Shown here piece after piece: positions 1-11,795 of a stretch of DNA of 64,000 nucleotides; the first letter of the stretch is position 1; every line of letters begins with the position of its first letter. The translations under genes were made by a program, and so were the position numbers. This stretch comes from Liolophura sinensis. Taxonomy: Eukaryota > Mollusca > Polyplacophora > Chitonida > Chitonidae. Location: NCBI RefSeq assembly GCF_032854445.1, contig NC_088306.1, positions 30,973,764-31,037,763 on the forward strand, read 5' to 3'. A model generated the notes under the pieces. It was not told the DNA's origin and ran no database searches. It was given only the letters and a program-made list of their open reading frames with translations.

Positions 1-77
1 TGGCCGTCGTCGTATAAGTGAAAAATTTTTGAGAACGGCGTAAAACACCAATCAAATAAATAAATCAAATAAATTAA
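1..77 (+). repeat. SINE 3' tail fragment
   Basis: The 3' end of the tRNA-derived SINE family seen in full elsewhere in the window. It shows the 'cgtcgtataagtg' and 'acggcgtaaaacaccaatc' blocks followed by an AAAT-rich tail. LINE-1fam sequence resumes directly after it, so this SINE probably sits inside LINE copy A. The head lies beyond the window edge. Confidence 0.8.
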
Positions 78-1842
78 AATGCTGAATCCTGTTTATCACT
101 AAGATTTGAGGCTCGGCCTTGGTGCTTTTAGAACCTCACCAGTAGAGAGTTTACCCGTGGAGACAAATGAGCCTTCTTTATATAACCGAAGTATATAATT
201 GAGTCTTCAATATGCTACAAAGCTTAAAGTTCATCACACAAACCCTGCCTATGACTGTGCTTTTAATTCATCATGGGGCCTCCGAGGCTCAGTCTGTTAG
301 CGCGCTAGCACAGCGTAATAACCCAGGTGTCTCTCACCAATGCGGTTGCTGTGAGTTCAAGTCCAGCTCATGCTGTCATCCTCTCCGGCCGAAGGTGGGA
401 AGGTGTGCCAGCAACCTGCGGATGGTCGTGGGTTTCCCCCAGGGTCTGCCCGGTTTCCTCCCACCATAATACTGGCCGCCGTCGTATAAGTGAAATATTC
501 TTGAGTACGGCGTAAAACACCAATCGAATAAATAAATCAATTAATTAATCCATCCTGTGTATACAATTTAAGAAAAATCCCAACAAGATCCCTCTGTTTG
601 GTTTTCTGGTGTGGGACCATGTTCTGGAAGCTAACATCAAGCTAAAGAATTTAGCCCCGGTGTCTTCTCCCTGACTACTTCCACAATATGAATTAATATT
701 TGATCTACGCAAGCATAAAAAATCAGATACGCAAGCTCTCATTATTTAGCAGAGTTTCGCTATAATTAAGGCCAATTATATGGATTATAAATTTGTAAAC
801 ACTGACGGGTCAGAGGATGGGGACAGGGTTGCGACAGCGGCTGTCTTAGAACACCGGGTCACTTGTCTTCGTCTAACACTTTGTCTTTTCTGCAGAGGCC
901 AGAGCTATACTCTTATCATATGTTTTCTCTGAGTGTGCCCAGAGGGCAGTGATATGCACTGACTCCTTGTTTTTTTTTCTTTGGCAAGTGAGAATAATAA
1001 ATTTAAAAATCCATTCATTCTTGAGATAATAGCCTTGCATAGAAACTGGTTAAAAGAGGTAAAGACATCATATTCTGTTGGATACAAATTCATATGGCTA
1101 TGCATGGAAACAAAGTCGTGGACAGGGAAGGCAGCCTTATATAAACCTGTATCTCATTTTAAAGTCCCGTACTCTGACTTTCGCCCAAATAGTCTTAAAT
1201 ATTTCGTCGCTTTAGCAGGGTGAATTGCAGGTCCATAATAAATTGCATGCCATTCATCCTGCCATTGGCTACAATTCTTATATTTGTGGAATGTCTCGTA
1301 GAGACCAAGTAGTTTTAACGAGATGCCGTATTGGACATTCTCATCTGACACACAATTTCATCTTACATGGGAGCAGTACTCACGACTGTGTTGGATGTGA
1401 TTCACAATATGGCATCAAACATATCCTCGCTGACTGTGCAGACTTTGTCCATGTTCGGCAAAGATTCTACACAGTCAACTCTATATATGATTTATTTGAC
1501 AGCATCGCTGGCGATGTTGTCATAAAATATTTGAAGGCCATTTGTCTACATCATACAATATAAATTTTGATTGTTATAAATATTTATAGATAAACAATTA
1601 TATACAGGTAGATTCCTACATATACTATTTTTAAAATATGATGGTTTTCCAGTTTTAACTCTTATTTTTCTTTTATCTGATTGTAAACACGTCTATACTT
1701 TTTGTTTTACCTTTGATGTTTTACACCATCATATCGAAAACCTTAACCGTCTCGTTTTTTCACCATGTTCTCGCCACGATATGCCTGAAATATTGCTGAT
1801 GTGATTTTAAACCATAATCATTCATTCATTCTCAGCCGAAGC
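78..1842 (+). mobile_element. LINE-1fam copy A, 5'-truncated, decayed
   Basis: A non-LTR retrotransposon 3' portion. It holds the region between RT and RNase H (78-262, resuming near 555), a broken RNase H domain with YTDGS-like sequence near 790-815, then a clearer C-terminal reading frame at 1225-1563. That frame has the family's conserved Cys/His cluster (CVGC, then H and C in the IKHILADC segment). The 3' UTR runs to about 1842 and ends in the family hairpin and (ATTC)n tail. Frameshifts and stops are frequent. A SINE is inserted at 273-544. No function remains. The class (I-like, with RNase H) is inferred from better copies. Confidence 0.85.
273..544 (+). repeat. tRNA-derived SINE, full length, with target-site duplication
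   Basis: A complete SINE. The tRNA-like head has an A-box-like stretch (GGCTCAGTCTGTTAGCG) and a B-box-like stretch (GAGTTCAAGTCC). The body carries a conserved block around GGTTTCCTCCCACC, and the tail is (AAAT)n. It interrupts LINE copy A. The flanks at 263-272 and 545-554 are the same 10 bp with one mismatch, which is the expected target-site duplication. The body block resembles the shared central domains of invertebrate SINE superfamilies; I cannot assign the superfamily by eye. Confidence 0.9.
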
Positions 1843-2567
1843 CAGAGCTTAATCAACATCTAAAATTAAGATATGTTATTCTGAGTTTAGGTCTAATATT
1901 CTTAAATATGTTCGTCGCCTTTGGCAGGGTGAATGGAATTTAGAGGTGCATAATATACTGCACACTGTTCGCCCTGTCATTGGCTATAATTCTTATACAC
2001 ATGGTATGTCTCGCAGAGAGCGAGTAGTTTTAACAAGGTGCCGTACCGGGCATTCTCGTTTGACACACAAGTTTATTCTGGATGGGAGCACTGCCCCGCA
2101 GTGTGTTGTATGTGATGCTGAATTCGGCATCAATCATATCCTTGTTGACTGTGTAAACATAGCTAATGTTCGTGAAAAGTTTTACATGGTCAACACTATA
2201 TTCCATATATTCGAAATCATTGCTGGCGATACTTTTACAAATTATTTAAAGGCCATTTACCTATATCATAAAACATAGGTCTTAATAAATATACACAAAT
2301 AAATCATTTATACATACATTTCTACATAGTTATATTTATATTGTGGTTTTCGATATTTATCAAAGGTTTGGTTCTTTTAGAATGTGGATTTAAGCATGTT
2401 CATTTATTTTTGTTTTATCTGTTACTATCTTTTATCACAAAGTGTTCTTAATTGTATCGAAAACCATTCGATACAACCATTGGCTCCTGTTTTAAACCTG
2501 TTCTCGCCACAATATGGCTGCAAAAATTGCCGTTGTGGCGGTAAGCCATAAACATTCATTTATTCTG
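1843..2567 (+). mobile_element. LINE-1fam copy B, 5'-truncated
   Basis: A second 3' fragment directly abutting the tail of copy A. It starts near the end of the RNase H region. The C-terminal frame at 1946-2278 is open for 110 residues and keeps the Cys/His pattern (CVVC, H, C) and the conserved MSRRERVVLTRCRTGHSRLTH-type block. The 3' UTR then ends in the family hairpin and ATTC-type tail near 2546-2567. Confidence 0.85.
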
Positions 2568-4840
2568 TTGGGATTGTTTTATAATATTTGGATTACTGGT
2601 GATTTTTCACCGTCATGGAGGAAGGCGTGTATTATCCTGGTTCCAAAACCATTCATTCTGATCCATGTAATTACCTCCCATACCTCTTACAGCTGTGTCT
2701 GTAAGACGATGGAACGGATGATAGATGATAGTTACTTCCTAATTTTAGGAAACCAAACAAATCTTTCTAATACACAATGTGGTTTTCGGCAAGGTGGATC
2801 CACAATGGAGTATGATGGTTTTAATAATAATGACATTTGGTGTCGATATTTTTGACCTTGAAAAGGCTTACGACACCACATGAAAAACGGAATTCTGAAA
2901 GACCTGTCACGTATGGGGCTTAAAGCTCGTTTACCGCTATTTATATCTATAATTTTAATCTGACTGTCATTTTACAATACGGGTTGAGTTTACTTATTCC
3001 AACTCGTAAGAGCAGGAAATGGGTGTGCCCCAGGGCAGCATTCCATCGCCTAAGCGTAAAAATAAATAGTTTGGCTAAAATCGTAAAAAATGTGAATAAC
3101 ATCGAATGTCAGTTGCAGCTTTGTTTCAATAAAATCGAGAAATGGGCAACTGAAAACGGTTTAGATTTTCATTGTCTAAAACCCTCGGTATGCATTTTTG
3201 TAATAGACGCGATCTTCATCTTGACCCCGAGCTTAATTTTTGTGCTGAACAGATTAAAATTGCGGGAGAAAAAATTCTTAGGTATAATATTTGATGGTAA
3301 CCTATTTTATACCTCGTATAAAAATGTTTAAATGTGAATGTACAAAGACATTAGATGTTATTAAGGTCATGTCTAGCACCAATTGGGGTGCTGACCGATC
3401 TGCTTTATTAAATTTATGTTGTTCTCTGGTGAGGTCTAATTTGGACTATGGATCAATCATTTAAAGTTGTACTAGGAAGTCGTATATTAATACGTATAAT
3501 CCTGTTCATCACCAAGGTTTGAGGCTCAGCCTTGGTGCTTTTAAAACCTTACCAGTAGAGTTCTTACCTGTAGACTTTGCTTATATTCGGCGACGATTTT
3601 ACACGGTCAACTCCATATTTGACTTACCTGAGGGCATTTAAAATATTTGAAGGCTTTTGGAGCCTTCTTTATGTAACTGAACCTTTAATGTACTGTAAAC
3701 CTTAAAGCTCATCACACAAACCCTGCCTACGACTGTGTTTTTAGTCCATCATATGTAGATAAATTTAATAAATGGCCAAATAAGATCCCCTGGTCGGTCT
3801 TCGTACACGGGATCATATTGTGGGAGCTAACATCAAGCTAGAGGATATAGCTCCGGTGTCTTTTTCCGGAGCTTCCTCCAAGGCTACTTCCAAAACCCAA
3901 ATTAATATATGACGTAGACCAAAAAAACAGATACAAATCCTCTTATAATTTTGCAAGGTTTTCTGAAATTAAGGCTAACTTTGCGGATTATAAATTTATA
4001 TATACTGATGGATAAAAGGATGAGGATAGAGCTGCGGCTGTCTTAGAGCAGCAAGTCTCTTCTTTTCGTCTGCCATCCTCTTTCTTCAATTTTCTCTGCC
4101 GAGGTCTGGGCTATATGTTTATACACGGAAACACAGTCGTGGGCAGAGAGGTAAAAGCTGCATTGAATAAATCCATACCGAAAATTAAGCTTCCTTTTAC
4201 AGATTTTAGTTGCAGTATTCTTGAATATATTCGTAACGTTTGGCAGGACGAATGCGACTGAGTGAGGTCCAAAATAATATTCTTGCCACGCATCCTGTCA
4301 TGGCTACAAGTCTTATACTTGTGGATTGTCTCGTAGAGACCAAGTAGTTTTAGCGAGGTGTCGTATTGGGCAATCTCGTCTAACACACAATTTAATCCTA
4401 GATGAGAGCAGTGCTTCGCAGTTGACTGTGTAGGCTTGGCCCATGTTCGGCAAAGATTCTACACAGTCAGTTCTGTGTATGATTTATTTGACAGGAACCT
4501 AGGCGATTCTGTCATAAAACATTACAGGGCCATTTACCTATATCATAAAATATAACTTTTTTTGTCATAAATATGTATAGATTGAAAGTAATGTATACAT
4601 TGAGATTACGAGATGTAGAATTTTTAACATATGCTGGTTTTCGAGTTTAAACTGTTTTGGTTGTTTTTATGTGATGTTAAACATGCCCGAACATTTTTGT
4701 TTCTTTTCTGATGTTCTGACTGCCATATTAAAAACCTGAACTGCCTCGTTTTTTCACATTGTTCTCTCCACAATAAGGCTGAAATATTGCCGGTGAGGCG
4801 TTAAGTCGTAATCATTTTTTCATTCATTCATTCCAAATTA
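2568..4840 (+). mobile_element. LINE-1fam copy C, 5'-truncated, decayed
   Basis: Begins inside the RT finger region. It retains recognisable RT blocks at 2700-2960 (FRQGGSTM, then a broken DLEKAYDT) and 3030-3330, the RNase H region near 3960-4240 and the Cys/His tail region near 4270-4550. It ends at the (ATTC)n tail around 4825-4840. Many frameshifts, stops and deletions break the frame. The YVDD catalytic box is missing because the segment around it is deleted. Confidence 0.8.
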
Positions 4841-5037
4841 GCGTTAATGAGGCTGTTCCCACATGACTTGGCTGGGTACCTAATAATCAGCCTTCAGATT
4901 TGTCATGAGAGACATGTAAGAAACATTTCCATCCTCGCACTTTACCATGACCGGTATTATTAGTTTTGGGATAATTTTTCGTACGGGTCTTGACCGACAA
5001 ACCCCTGCTGGCTACGAACTATCTCACTGGATCTTAC
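4841..5037. other. Non-repetitive intronic sequence downstream of GPCR exon
   Basis: No repeat family seen elsewhere in the window and no open frame of note. Its position immediately 3' (minus strand) of the splice donor at 5036-5037 makes it the start of the next GPCR intron. Confidence 0.4.
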
Positions 5038-5216
5038 CTCTTTAGCCGTTCACATTTTTTGCTACCTCTCCATAAGACCGTAAATATTCTTAAGTATAAT
5101 GGTAGCATAACGGCCAAGGGGAAACCAAAAATGACAACCAAAACACCGCCGAAGTAGAGGATCCTGTAGAGAAGCCCTTGGAATACGAGCATACATCCAA
5201 ACTTTGCAGATTCATT
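5038..5216 (-). CDS. Class A GPCR, internal exon encoding ECL2 and TM5
   Basis: A 179-nt exon read on the minus strand. It is preceded by a long pyrimidine tract ending CTCTTCTACAG and followed by GTAAGATCC, both canonical splice signals. Starting in phase 0 it encodes 59 codons plus 2 nt. The product has a short loop with a single Cys (FGCML), then a ~25-residue hydrophobic helix with a central Pro and a Tyr (GFPLAVMLPLYLRI), then a basic cytoplasmic stretch (WRGSKKCERLK). This is the expected layout of the ECL2 disulfide Cys, TM5 with Pro5.50 and Tyr5.58, and the start of ICL3. The phase matches the end of the exon at 38455-38578. It is probably a peptide-receptor-like host gene; the ligand is unknown. 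TM6-7 would lie beyond position 1. Confidence 0.82.
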
Positions 5217-5290
5217 CTGTAGAAGAGAAAGGAGAAAAAGCGACTAATATACGGTAACAAGCCTCGACGCGTATGTCGATGTTTTTTATT

Positions 5291-5385
5291 AGCATGAGCT
5301 GGGCTTGAACTCACAACGACCGCATTGGTGAGAGGCTCCTGGGTCATTACGCTGCGCTAGCGCGCTAACCGACTGAGCTTGAGGG
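5291..5385 (-). repeat. SINE tRNA-like head fragment
   Basis: The minus strand shows the head of the window's tRNA-derived SINE (GCGCGCTAGCGCAGCGTAA and a B-box-like GTGAGTTCAAGCCC). Body and tail are absent. It lies 75 bp upstream of the GPCR exon acceptor. Confidence 0.75.
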
Positions 5386-5811
5386 GGAATATAAGCTTTC
5401 GACCTTAACGAAGCCACTGTACCGATGAAACTTATGATTCAAGACAATATTAAGAATAAAACATGTTCTCACCAGTAGTAATCCATGTGTGAAATGAAAA
5501 TGATCATAAAAATATATGAATTTCCCGACGCTTTGCAGGCTTTTGCTAAATGTGAGGACTACACAGCATTTTTAATATTTCTAGGCCAGTGACGTGAAAT
5601 AAATTTCAATTATAGAGTTCGCTTCACCAAACCCGATCTTTCTCATTCACTAAGCGATACATTGATTAGCTTAAACAACTAAGCCATGTATTGATGAGCT
5701 TTAAACAGCAGCGACAACACTGTGCTACTAACCAGTTAAATACGACCTCTTGCCCTTTTACCTCAGTTGTTTAAGTAAATGTATACATAGTAGCAAATTA
5801 TACGCCCCCTC
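5386..5811. other. Unassigned AT-rich intronic sequence
   Basis: I see no recognisable coding region, RNA or repeat family here. By position it belongs to the large GPCR intron. Confidence 0.3.
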
Positions 5812-6390
5812 CCCCGTGGGGTTTCCAGGGTGAATAAAACAGGACCTCTAGACAAACTTGTCGTAGAAGAAAAACCTAGAACTCTCCCGTGTGGGCCCGG
5901 TGAATATGATAGGCTCACATTTTGTGGGTTGTGTGAGAGACAAGCGGGAAGCGACCTGTTTTCCGTGGGTTGCGACCGTAATCTACGAGGACGGGATCCT
6001 GGTGGCTGCGGATGTGTTGGTCTTGCGAGATCCTCACGCCCAACACGTCACTTTGGCCCTTACTTGGAGAGAGACGAGAGGTCGGATGGGCCCGGTCCGA
6101 TCATTCGGCTGGTCACGTCAAGCCCTACACTTGATCCAGTTTTGTTATTCTTTGCCTTACTGAGATGTCAAGTTGGCTCTTTTTTAGATTCGCTTCCTTT
6201 GGGGTCAATGCAGAAGGCGGAGGCTAATGGGTCAAAACGAGTAGAATGAATTTAATCTTTTGGTAAAACTTCATCTGTTCGAGTATACCTTGCGTGGATT
6301 CCCTGTTTCTATTCTTTGCTGGTCATCCGCAGAGGTAGATTCGCCCTTGTTGGGACTCCGTGGCGGGGTGGGGCACACGTAAGGCGAAAT
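5812..6390 (+). promoter_or_regulatory. LINE-1fam 5' UTR with conserved hairpins
   Basis: A GC-richer leader that recurs at about 11617, 33425, 37392 (minus), 39660, 40310, 42656 and 45195. It begins with a CCCCGTGGGG-like block. Two potential stems recur among copies: GTGGGCC/GGCTCAC (5891-5897 with 5912-5918) and GTGTTGG/CCAACAC (6014-6020 with 6040-6046). Open frames inside it are not shared among copies and are not treated as genes. A promoter role is inferred only from position. Confidence 0.6.
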
Positions 6391-6394
6391 TGAT

Positions 6395-7734
6395 AAAAAA
6401 ATTAAAGGCCTCATTTCAAATCTCAACCTCAGTTATACCCAATAGGTCTTCCTCACTGCCGTCTTCATCAAGTGCTGATAAAAAGAGTAGGTTAGAAGTT
6501 TTCTCAGGTTCTCTTGATAATGGACAGGACAGCTGGCCGGCATTTATTGTTTTGTCGACTAAAAGTGAACAATAGCCTCTAAAATTCACCCTTTTGTATT
6601 GAAAAGGGCCTCCCCAGGGCACAGCTGGAACATTAAAAACCGTTAAAAAGTTAAGATTCGGAGACATTCTCATTGAATGTTTCCGGAAGCAAGTCAAATA
6701 ATTTATTGTCATTAACTAAAATATCTGATATACCTGTTTTTGCATCCCCGCACAATTCCCTGAACAGCTGTCAGGGGATAATTCGTGATCGGGATGGTGA
6801 CATTATTGGCTTGTTTGAAGAGGAAATATGCGCAGAACTAAAATCACAGGGTGTTGCAGAGTTAAACGCTTCACTATGAAGAGAAACCTGGCAACATCAT
6901 TAAACTTAATACATATCTTTTGACCTTTAGCACAACCTCGCTTCCGTCGTATATCTACATTGACCCGTATACGGTTAGTGTAGATTTATACATTCCTAAC
7001 CCTACACGCTGCTTTACTTGCCAAAAATTTGGTCACGGCAAGGGCCACTGTAAAAATAAACTGGTTTGTTTTAGATGCGGAAGTGAGGGTCATGATGGTT
7101 TCGACTGCAGCAGCACAGTTAAGTGTTGTAATTGCAGTGGAGATGACATCGCCTCCTCCAACGACTGTCCGTTTTTTATTAAAGAAAAGCAAATAATAAA
7201 TCTGCAAACGAAAATTAATATCTCTTATCAGGAGGCCGCAAATTGGCCTCCCTCTCTGACACTTCACTGCAATGTTCGTTTGCCAATGTGGTCACGCGAA
7301 CTACAACATCTGTTGGAACTCAAACTTCATTAACATGGCCCATTGGAAACGACAAACCTAGCTCCACATCTTTACAACCTGCTGATCAACCTGCGCATAT
7401 TTCCTGCTCAAAACAGACCACTGCAGAACAGCAAACAAAACCAGTCAATAATAAACAACAAACTGATAAACCTGAACTTAACCAATTCAAAAACAAAACT
7501 GCCAAAACCAAATCTGGAAATAAATATAATAATGACAACAGTAAACCTAGCGGTCCCACACAGCGTTCCTATAAGGTCACTAGGGACCCTGTCCAAATTT
7601 TTAATAGGTTTGGATCGTTGGATGACGTTGGTCCTACAACATCGCATGCGGATGTGATGAATACATCACCCGCACCAGGGAGATCTTCCAGCCGATCTCC
7701 TAGGAAGGGTCGTCATCGGTCCAAACATAAATAG
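6395..7734 (+). pseudogene. LINE-1fam ORF1 (gag-like, zinc knuckles), frameshifted
   Basis: An RNA-binding ORF1 protein expected to coat the element RNA. Frames are split at about 6575, 6880 and 7330. The middle part (6920-7200) has three Cys/His knuckles in a row, CFTCQKFGHGKGHC, CFRCGSEGHDGFDC and CCNC followed by a distal Cys. The N-terminal part matches the Ser-rich leader and 'WPAFIVLSTKSEQ' block seen in other copies. The C-terminal 7243-7734 frame is Gln/Asn/Lys-rich and ends in a basic Ser-Arg segment (SSRSPRKGRHRSKHK). ORF2 follows about 35 bp later. The gene is inactive. Confidence 0.8.
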
Positions 7735-7769
7735 AAATCTCCTGCACGTCTCCTTCCATAATGACGATA

Positions 7770-10700
7770 TATGACGATACAGTGGAATTGTCGAGGTCTT
7801 AAGGTAAATTTTATTGAAAAAACGCAGTTAGTTCAATCACTTAATCCTATTGCCCTTTGCCTTCAGAAAACTCACCTGAAGACATCTGACAAAGATACAG
7901 TAGCCCTTAAAAAGCCCTTAAAATTCCCTATACGGCACTTACTTAAATGAAGAAGAGCGAGCTGCACGTGGCTGTTCTATCTTCGTCAATAACAATATTA
8001 TTCACAGCCCTGTAGCTCTGGATACAGAGTTTAGGCTGTGCCTGTTCGTGTTTCATTGTCCGAAACAATCACATTATGTTCAATGTATATTTCCCCGAAT
8101 ATTTCTTTGTCAGCTTTGCAGTTACACAATCTAAAAGAACAATTCCCTAAACCTTTTATATTTATGGGAGATTTTAATTCCCATAACCCCTTTAGGGCAG
8201 TAATAACATTAATAACAAGGGCAAGATAATGGAAGACTTCTTACAGAAGGAGGAACTGTGTTATTTCAATGATGGTTCTAATACCTATTTACGTCCAGGT
8301 AATGGCGCTTATTCTGGTATCGATCTCACTATTTCAGATCCATCACTTCTCCTTGATTTTTCTTGGAAGGTGCATGACGATCTTTGTGGTAGTGACCATT
8401 TTCCTATAATCCTAGAACATATCACTTCTTATTCTTTAGAACGTGTAGCTAGGTGGAAATTCGATAAAGCAGAGATTTGAGATATTCTGTGAGCCTCTCC
8501 AGAGACTCTCAATGCAGCAGATGATCCTATGTTAAAATTTAATGAGCTTGTATTACGAGCTGCAGATAGAACTATACCTAAGACCTCGACAAATCCCAAA
8601 TCCAAAAGTAAACCCTGGTACGACAATCGTAAAGCCATAAAGGACCGTAAAAAGGCTGAACGCAGATTTAATCATTGTCATACTGATAGTAACTTAAACC
8701 AGGTTCGTAATTCTAGAGCTAAGACTCGTCGACTACTCAAGTCCAATAGACGATCTTGTTGGCGGAACTTTGTTTCGGGCATTACGTCAAAAACACCCAT
8801 GCGTAAGGTCTGGAACATGGTTCAAAAATTTAAGGGCAAAAGTAATAAAGCCAAAGTCCAGCATTTGAAAGAAGGAGATAATATATTAACCTCTCCATCT
8901 GATATAGCCAATAAATTAGCTGAGACAATTTCCAAGAGATCTTCAGAGAACTATGCTTAAAAATTCCAACATATTAAAAACCAGAAGGAGAAAATTAAAT
9001 TGCCCTTTTCTTTTAAAAATCTAAAAGATTATAAACGCCCTTTTAATATCGAGGAACTTAAGCCTGCATTAAAAAGGCCCACGATACTGCGTGTGGTCCT
9101 GATAACGTATATTATAAGTTTCTGAACCATTTACCACCTGAGCCACTGAAGGCTCTCTTGGACTTGCTTAATGATATTTGGATAATTGGTAATTTTTCAC
9201 CGTCATGGAGGGAGGCCCCGGTCCCTAAACCTGGTAAGGATCATACTGATCCAAATAATTGCCGTCCCATAGCTCTTAGCAGCTGTGTCTGTAAGACTAT
9301 GGAACGGATGATTAATGATAAACTTGCTTGGTTTCTTGAAACCAACAAGTTACTTTACAATATTCAATGCGGTTTTCGCCAAGGCAGATCCACTATGGAT
9401 CACCTTGTTCGATTTGAAACCTTTATTCGCCATGGCTTCATCAATAACGAACATGTGGTGCCCATATTTTTCGACCTTGAAAAGGCCTACGACACCACAT
9501 GGAAATATGGTATTTTAAAAGACCTCGCGGATATGGGACTTAAAGGTCGATTACCTATATTTATATCTCAATTTTTATCTGATCGTGAGTTTAATGGGTG
9601 TACCCCAGGGCAGAGTTCTATCACCAACTCTCTTAAGCATAAAAATAAATAGCCTAGCCAAAACATTATCATTGGGCACAGAGGGTTCCTTACATGTTGA
9701 TGATTTCCTCACATGCTATCGAGCTAAGAATATGAATAATACGGAACGTCAGTTGCAGCTTTGTCGCAATAAAATCGAGAAATGGGCAACTGAAAACGGT
9801 TTTAGATTTTCAACGTATAAAACCGTCGGTATGCCTTTTGACAACAAACGGAAATTTCAGCTTTAGTAAGCTATCTTTTATCTCTCATATTAAAATGCTT
9901 AATGCTAAATGTACAAAGGCTGTCGATATAATTAAGGTCGTGTCTAGCACCGATTGGGGTGCTGACCGATCAGTTTTACTTAATTTGCGTCGTTATCTGA
10001 TGAGGTCTAAATAGGACTATGGATCCATCATTTACGGTTCCGCTAGGAAGTCGTATATTAAAATGTTGGATCCTGTTCATCACCAAGGTTTGAGGCCCAG
10101 CCTTAGTGCTTTTAGAAACTCACCAGTAGAAAGTTTATACGTGGAGGCAAATGAACCTTCTTTATATAAGCGACGTATAACACTGAGCCTTCAATATGCT
10201 ACAAAGCTTAAAGCACATCCAAAAGCCTGCCTACGACTGTGTTTTCAATCCATTATATGTAGACAAATGTACTAAATGTCTTAACAAGATTTCTTCGTTC
10301 GGTGTTCGTATACGGGACCATATTGTAGGTGCTAACATCAAGGTAGAGGATATAGCTCCGGTGTCTTTTCCGGATTCTCCTTCATGGCTTATTCCACAAC
10401 CTAAACTAATATTTGATCTACGTAAATATAATAAATCAAATACAACTCCTCCTATAATCGAGCGAATTTTGGTGAAATCAAGGCTGATTATATGGATTAT
10501 AAATTTATATATACTGACGGGTCAAAGGATGGGGACAGGGTTGCGGCTGCCTTAGAGCAGCGGGTCACTTCTCTTCGTCTGCCACCTTCATCTTTTATCT
10601 TTTTCTGCAGAGGCCAGGGCTATACTCCTGCCCTTGTCATATGTTTCAGTGATATGCAGCGACTCGCTGTCTTGCCTTTTGGCGATTTAGAGTAATAACA

Positions 10701-11190
10701 TTAAAAATCCATTGTTCTTTGAGATCATACCCAAACACCGAAACCTAATTAAAAGAGGTAAAGCTATTACATTCTGTTGGATATCAAGTCATACTGGTAT
10801 CCATGGAAACACAGTCGTGGACAGGGAAGCGAAAGGTGCCCTATGTAAACCTGTATCTCGGGTTAAAATCGCTTATACTGACGTGAAGTCTAATATTTTC
10901 ATTTTTTTATAGTGTCTTGTAGAGACCAAGTAGGTTTAACGAGGTGTCGTTTTGGGCATCATCATTTGACACACAATTTCATCTTAGATAGGAGCAGTGC
11001 TCCCAAGCGTGTTGGATGTGATGCATAATTTGGTATCAAACATAACTTGGTTGACTGTGTAGACTTTGCCAATGTTCGGCAAAGGTTCTACACGGTCAAC
11101 TCTATATATGATTTATTTGACAGGATCGCTGGCGATGTTGTCATAAATTTTTTGAAGGTCAATGGCCTATATCATAAAGAATAAATTTTA
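7770..11190 (+). pseudogene. LINE-1fam ORF2 (APE endonuclease - RT - RNase H), broken
   Basis: The replication polyprotein of the LINE. The endonuclease region shows WNCRGLK near 7780, a GDFNSHN block near 8170 and SGIDLTISD and GSDHFPIIL near 8310-8410. RT follows: FRQGRSTMDH and FFDLEKAYDT at about 9380-9500, then VPQGRVLSPTLLSIKINSLA and a mutated catalytic box (HVDDFL, for YVDD) at 9585-9720. RNase H starts at YTDGSKDGD (about 10505) and has GNTVVDREAK near 10810. The C-terminal Cys/His block lies at 10915-11185. Multiple frameshifts separate these parts. Confidence 0.82.
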
Positions 11191-11455
11191 ATTGTCATAA
11201 ATATCTATAGATAAACAGTTATATACATATAGATTTATACATGTACTATAACCCTGGTTTTCGAGTTTTAACTCATATTTCTTTCATACAATTTTAAACA
11301 TGTCTGCACTTTTTGTTTTACTTTTGATGTTTATATTATCATATCGAAAACCTAAACCGTCTCAACTGTTTTCATCTTGTTATCGCCATGATATGGCTGA
11401 AATATTGCCGATTTGGCGTTAAGCCATAATGATTCATTCATTTATTCATTTAGAC

Positions 11456-11616
11456 CATGTGGTCTAGCAACAACAATCAAAAAAATTACTTACGATGAAC
11501 AAAATATCTGATGTAAGTGTTTTCACATCCCCTCGCCATGCATTGAACACCTTTCAAGAATAATTCCTGTTAGGGATGGCGATATAATTGACCTAACCGA
11601 ACGAACTAAATTTATA
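11456..11616 (+). pseudogene. LINE-1fam ORF1 fragment
   Basis: A short piece matching the ORF1 region around KISDVSVFTSPRHALNTF and RDGDIIDL in other copies. It lies between the tail of copy D and the leader of copy E, with no 5' or 3' end of its own. Confidence 0.65.
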
Positions 11617-11795
11617 GCCCCAGCGGTGTTTCCGAGGGTCCTGAAAAAAAATATGACCTCTGCCCTCTAGGCAATCTTGCGAGCCGGGTGAATATAATAG
11701 GCTTACATCTTCTCGCTTGTGTGAGAAGCCACCGGGAAGCAACCGATTAGCCGTGGATTGCGTCCCTTAATCTACTAGCACGGGATCCTGGACAT

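Larger units (their letters stand above)
5812..11455 (+). mobile_element. LINE-1fam copy D, near full length
   Basis: The most complete LINE copy, ~5.6 kb. The order is 5' UTR (about 5812-6390), ORF1 with zinc knuckles, ORF2 with APE endonuclease, RT, RNase H and a Cys/His tail, then a 3' UTR ending in a short hairpin and (ATTC)n at about 11430-11455. The RT-RNase H arrangement with an APE-type endonuclease is that of I-group non-LTR elements; the exact clade is not resolved. Both ORFs are broken by several frameshifts and stops, so it is not active. Confidence 0.88.

Noticed and set aside
5291-5385. tRNA gene
   Set aside because: The tRNA-like sequence is the head of a SINE found in several full copies; no complete cloverleaf.
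5830-6249. Open frames in the LINE leader as a gene
   Set aside because: Frames are not preserved in other leader copies; sequence conservation fits RNA structure rather than protein.
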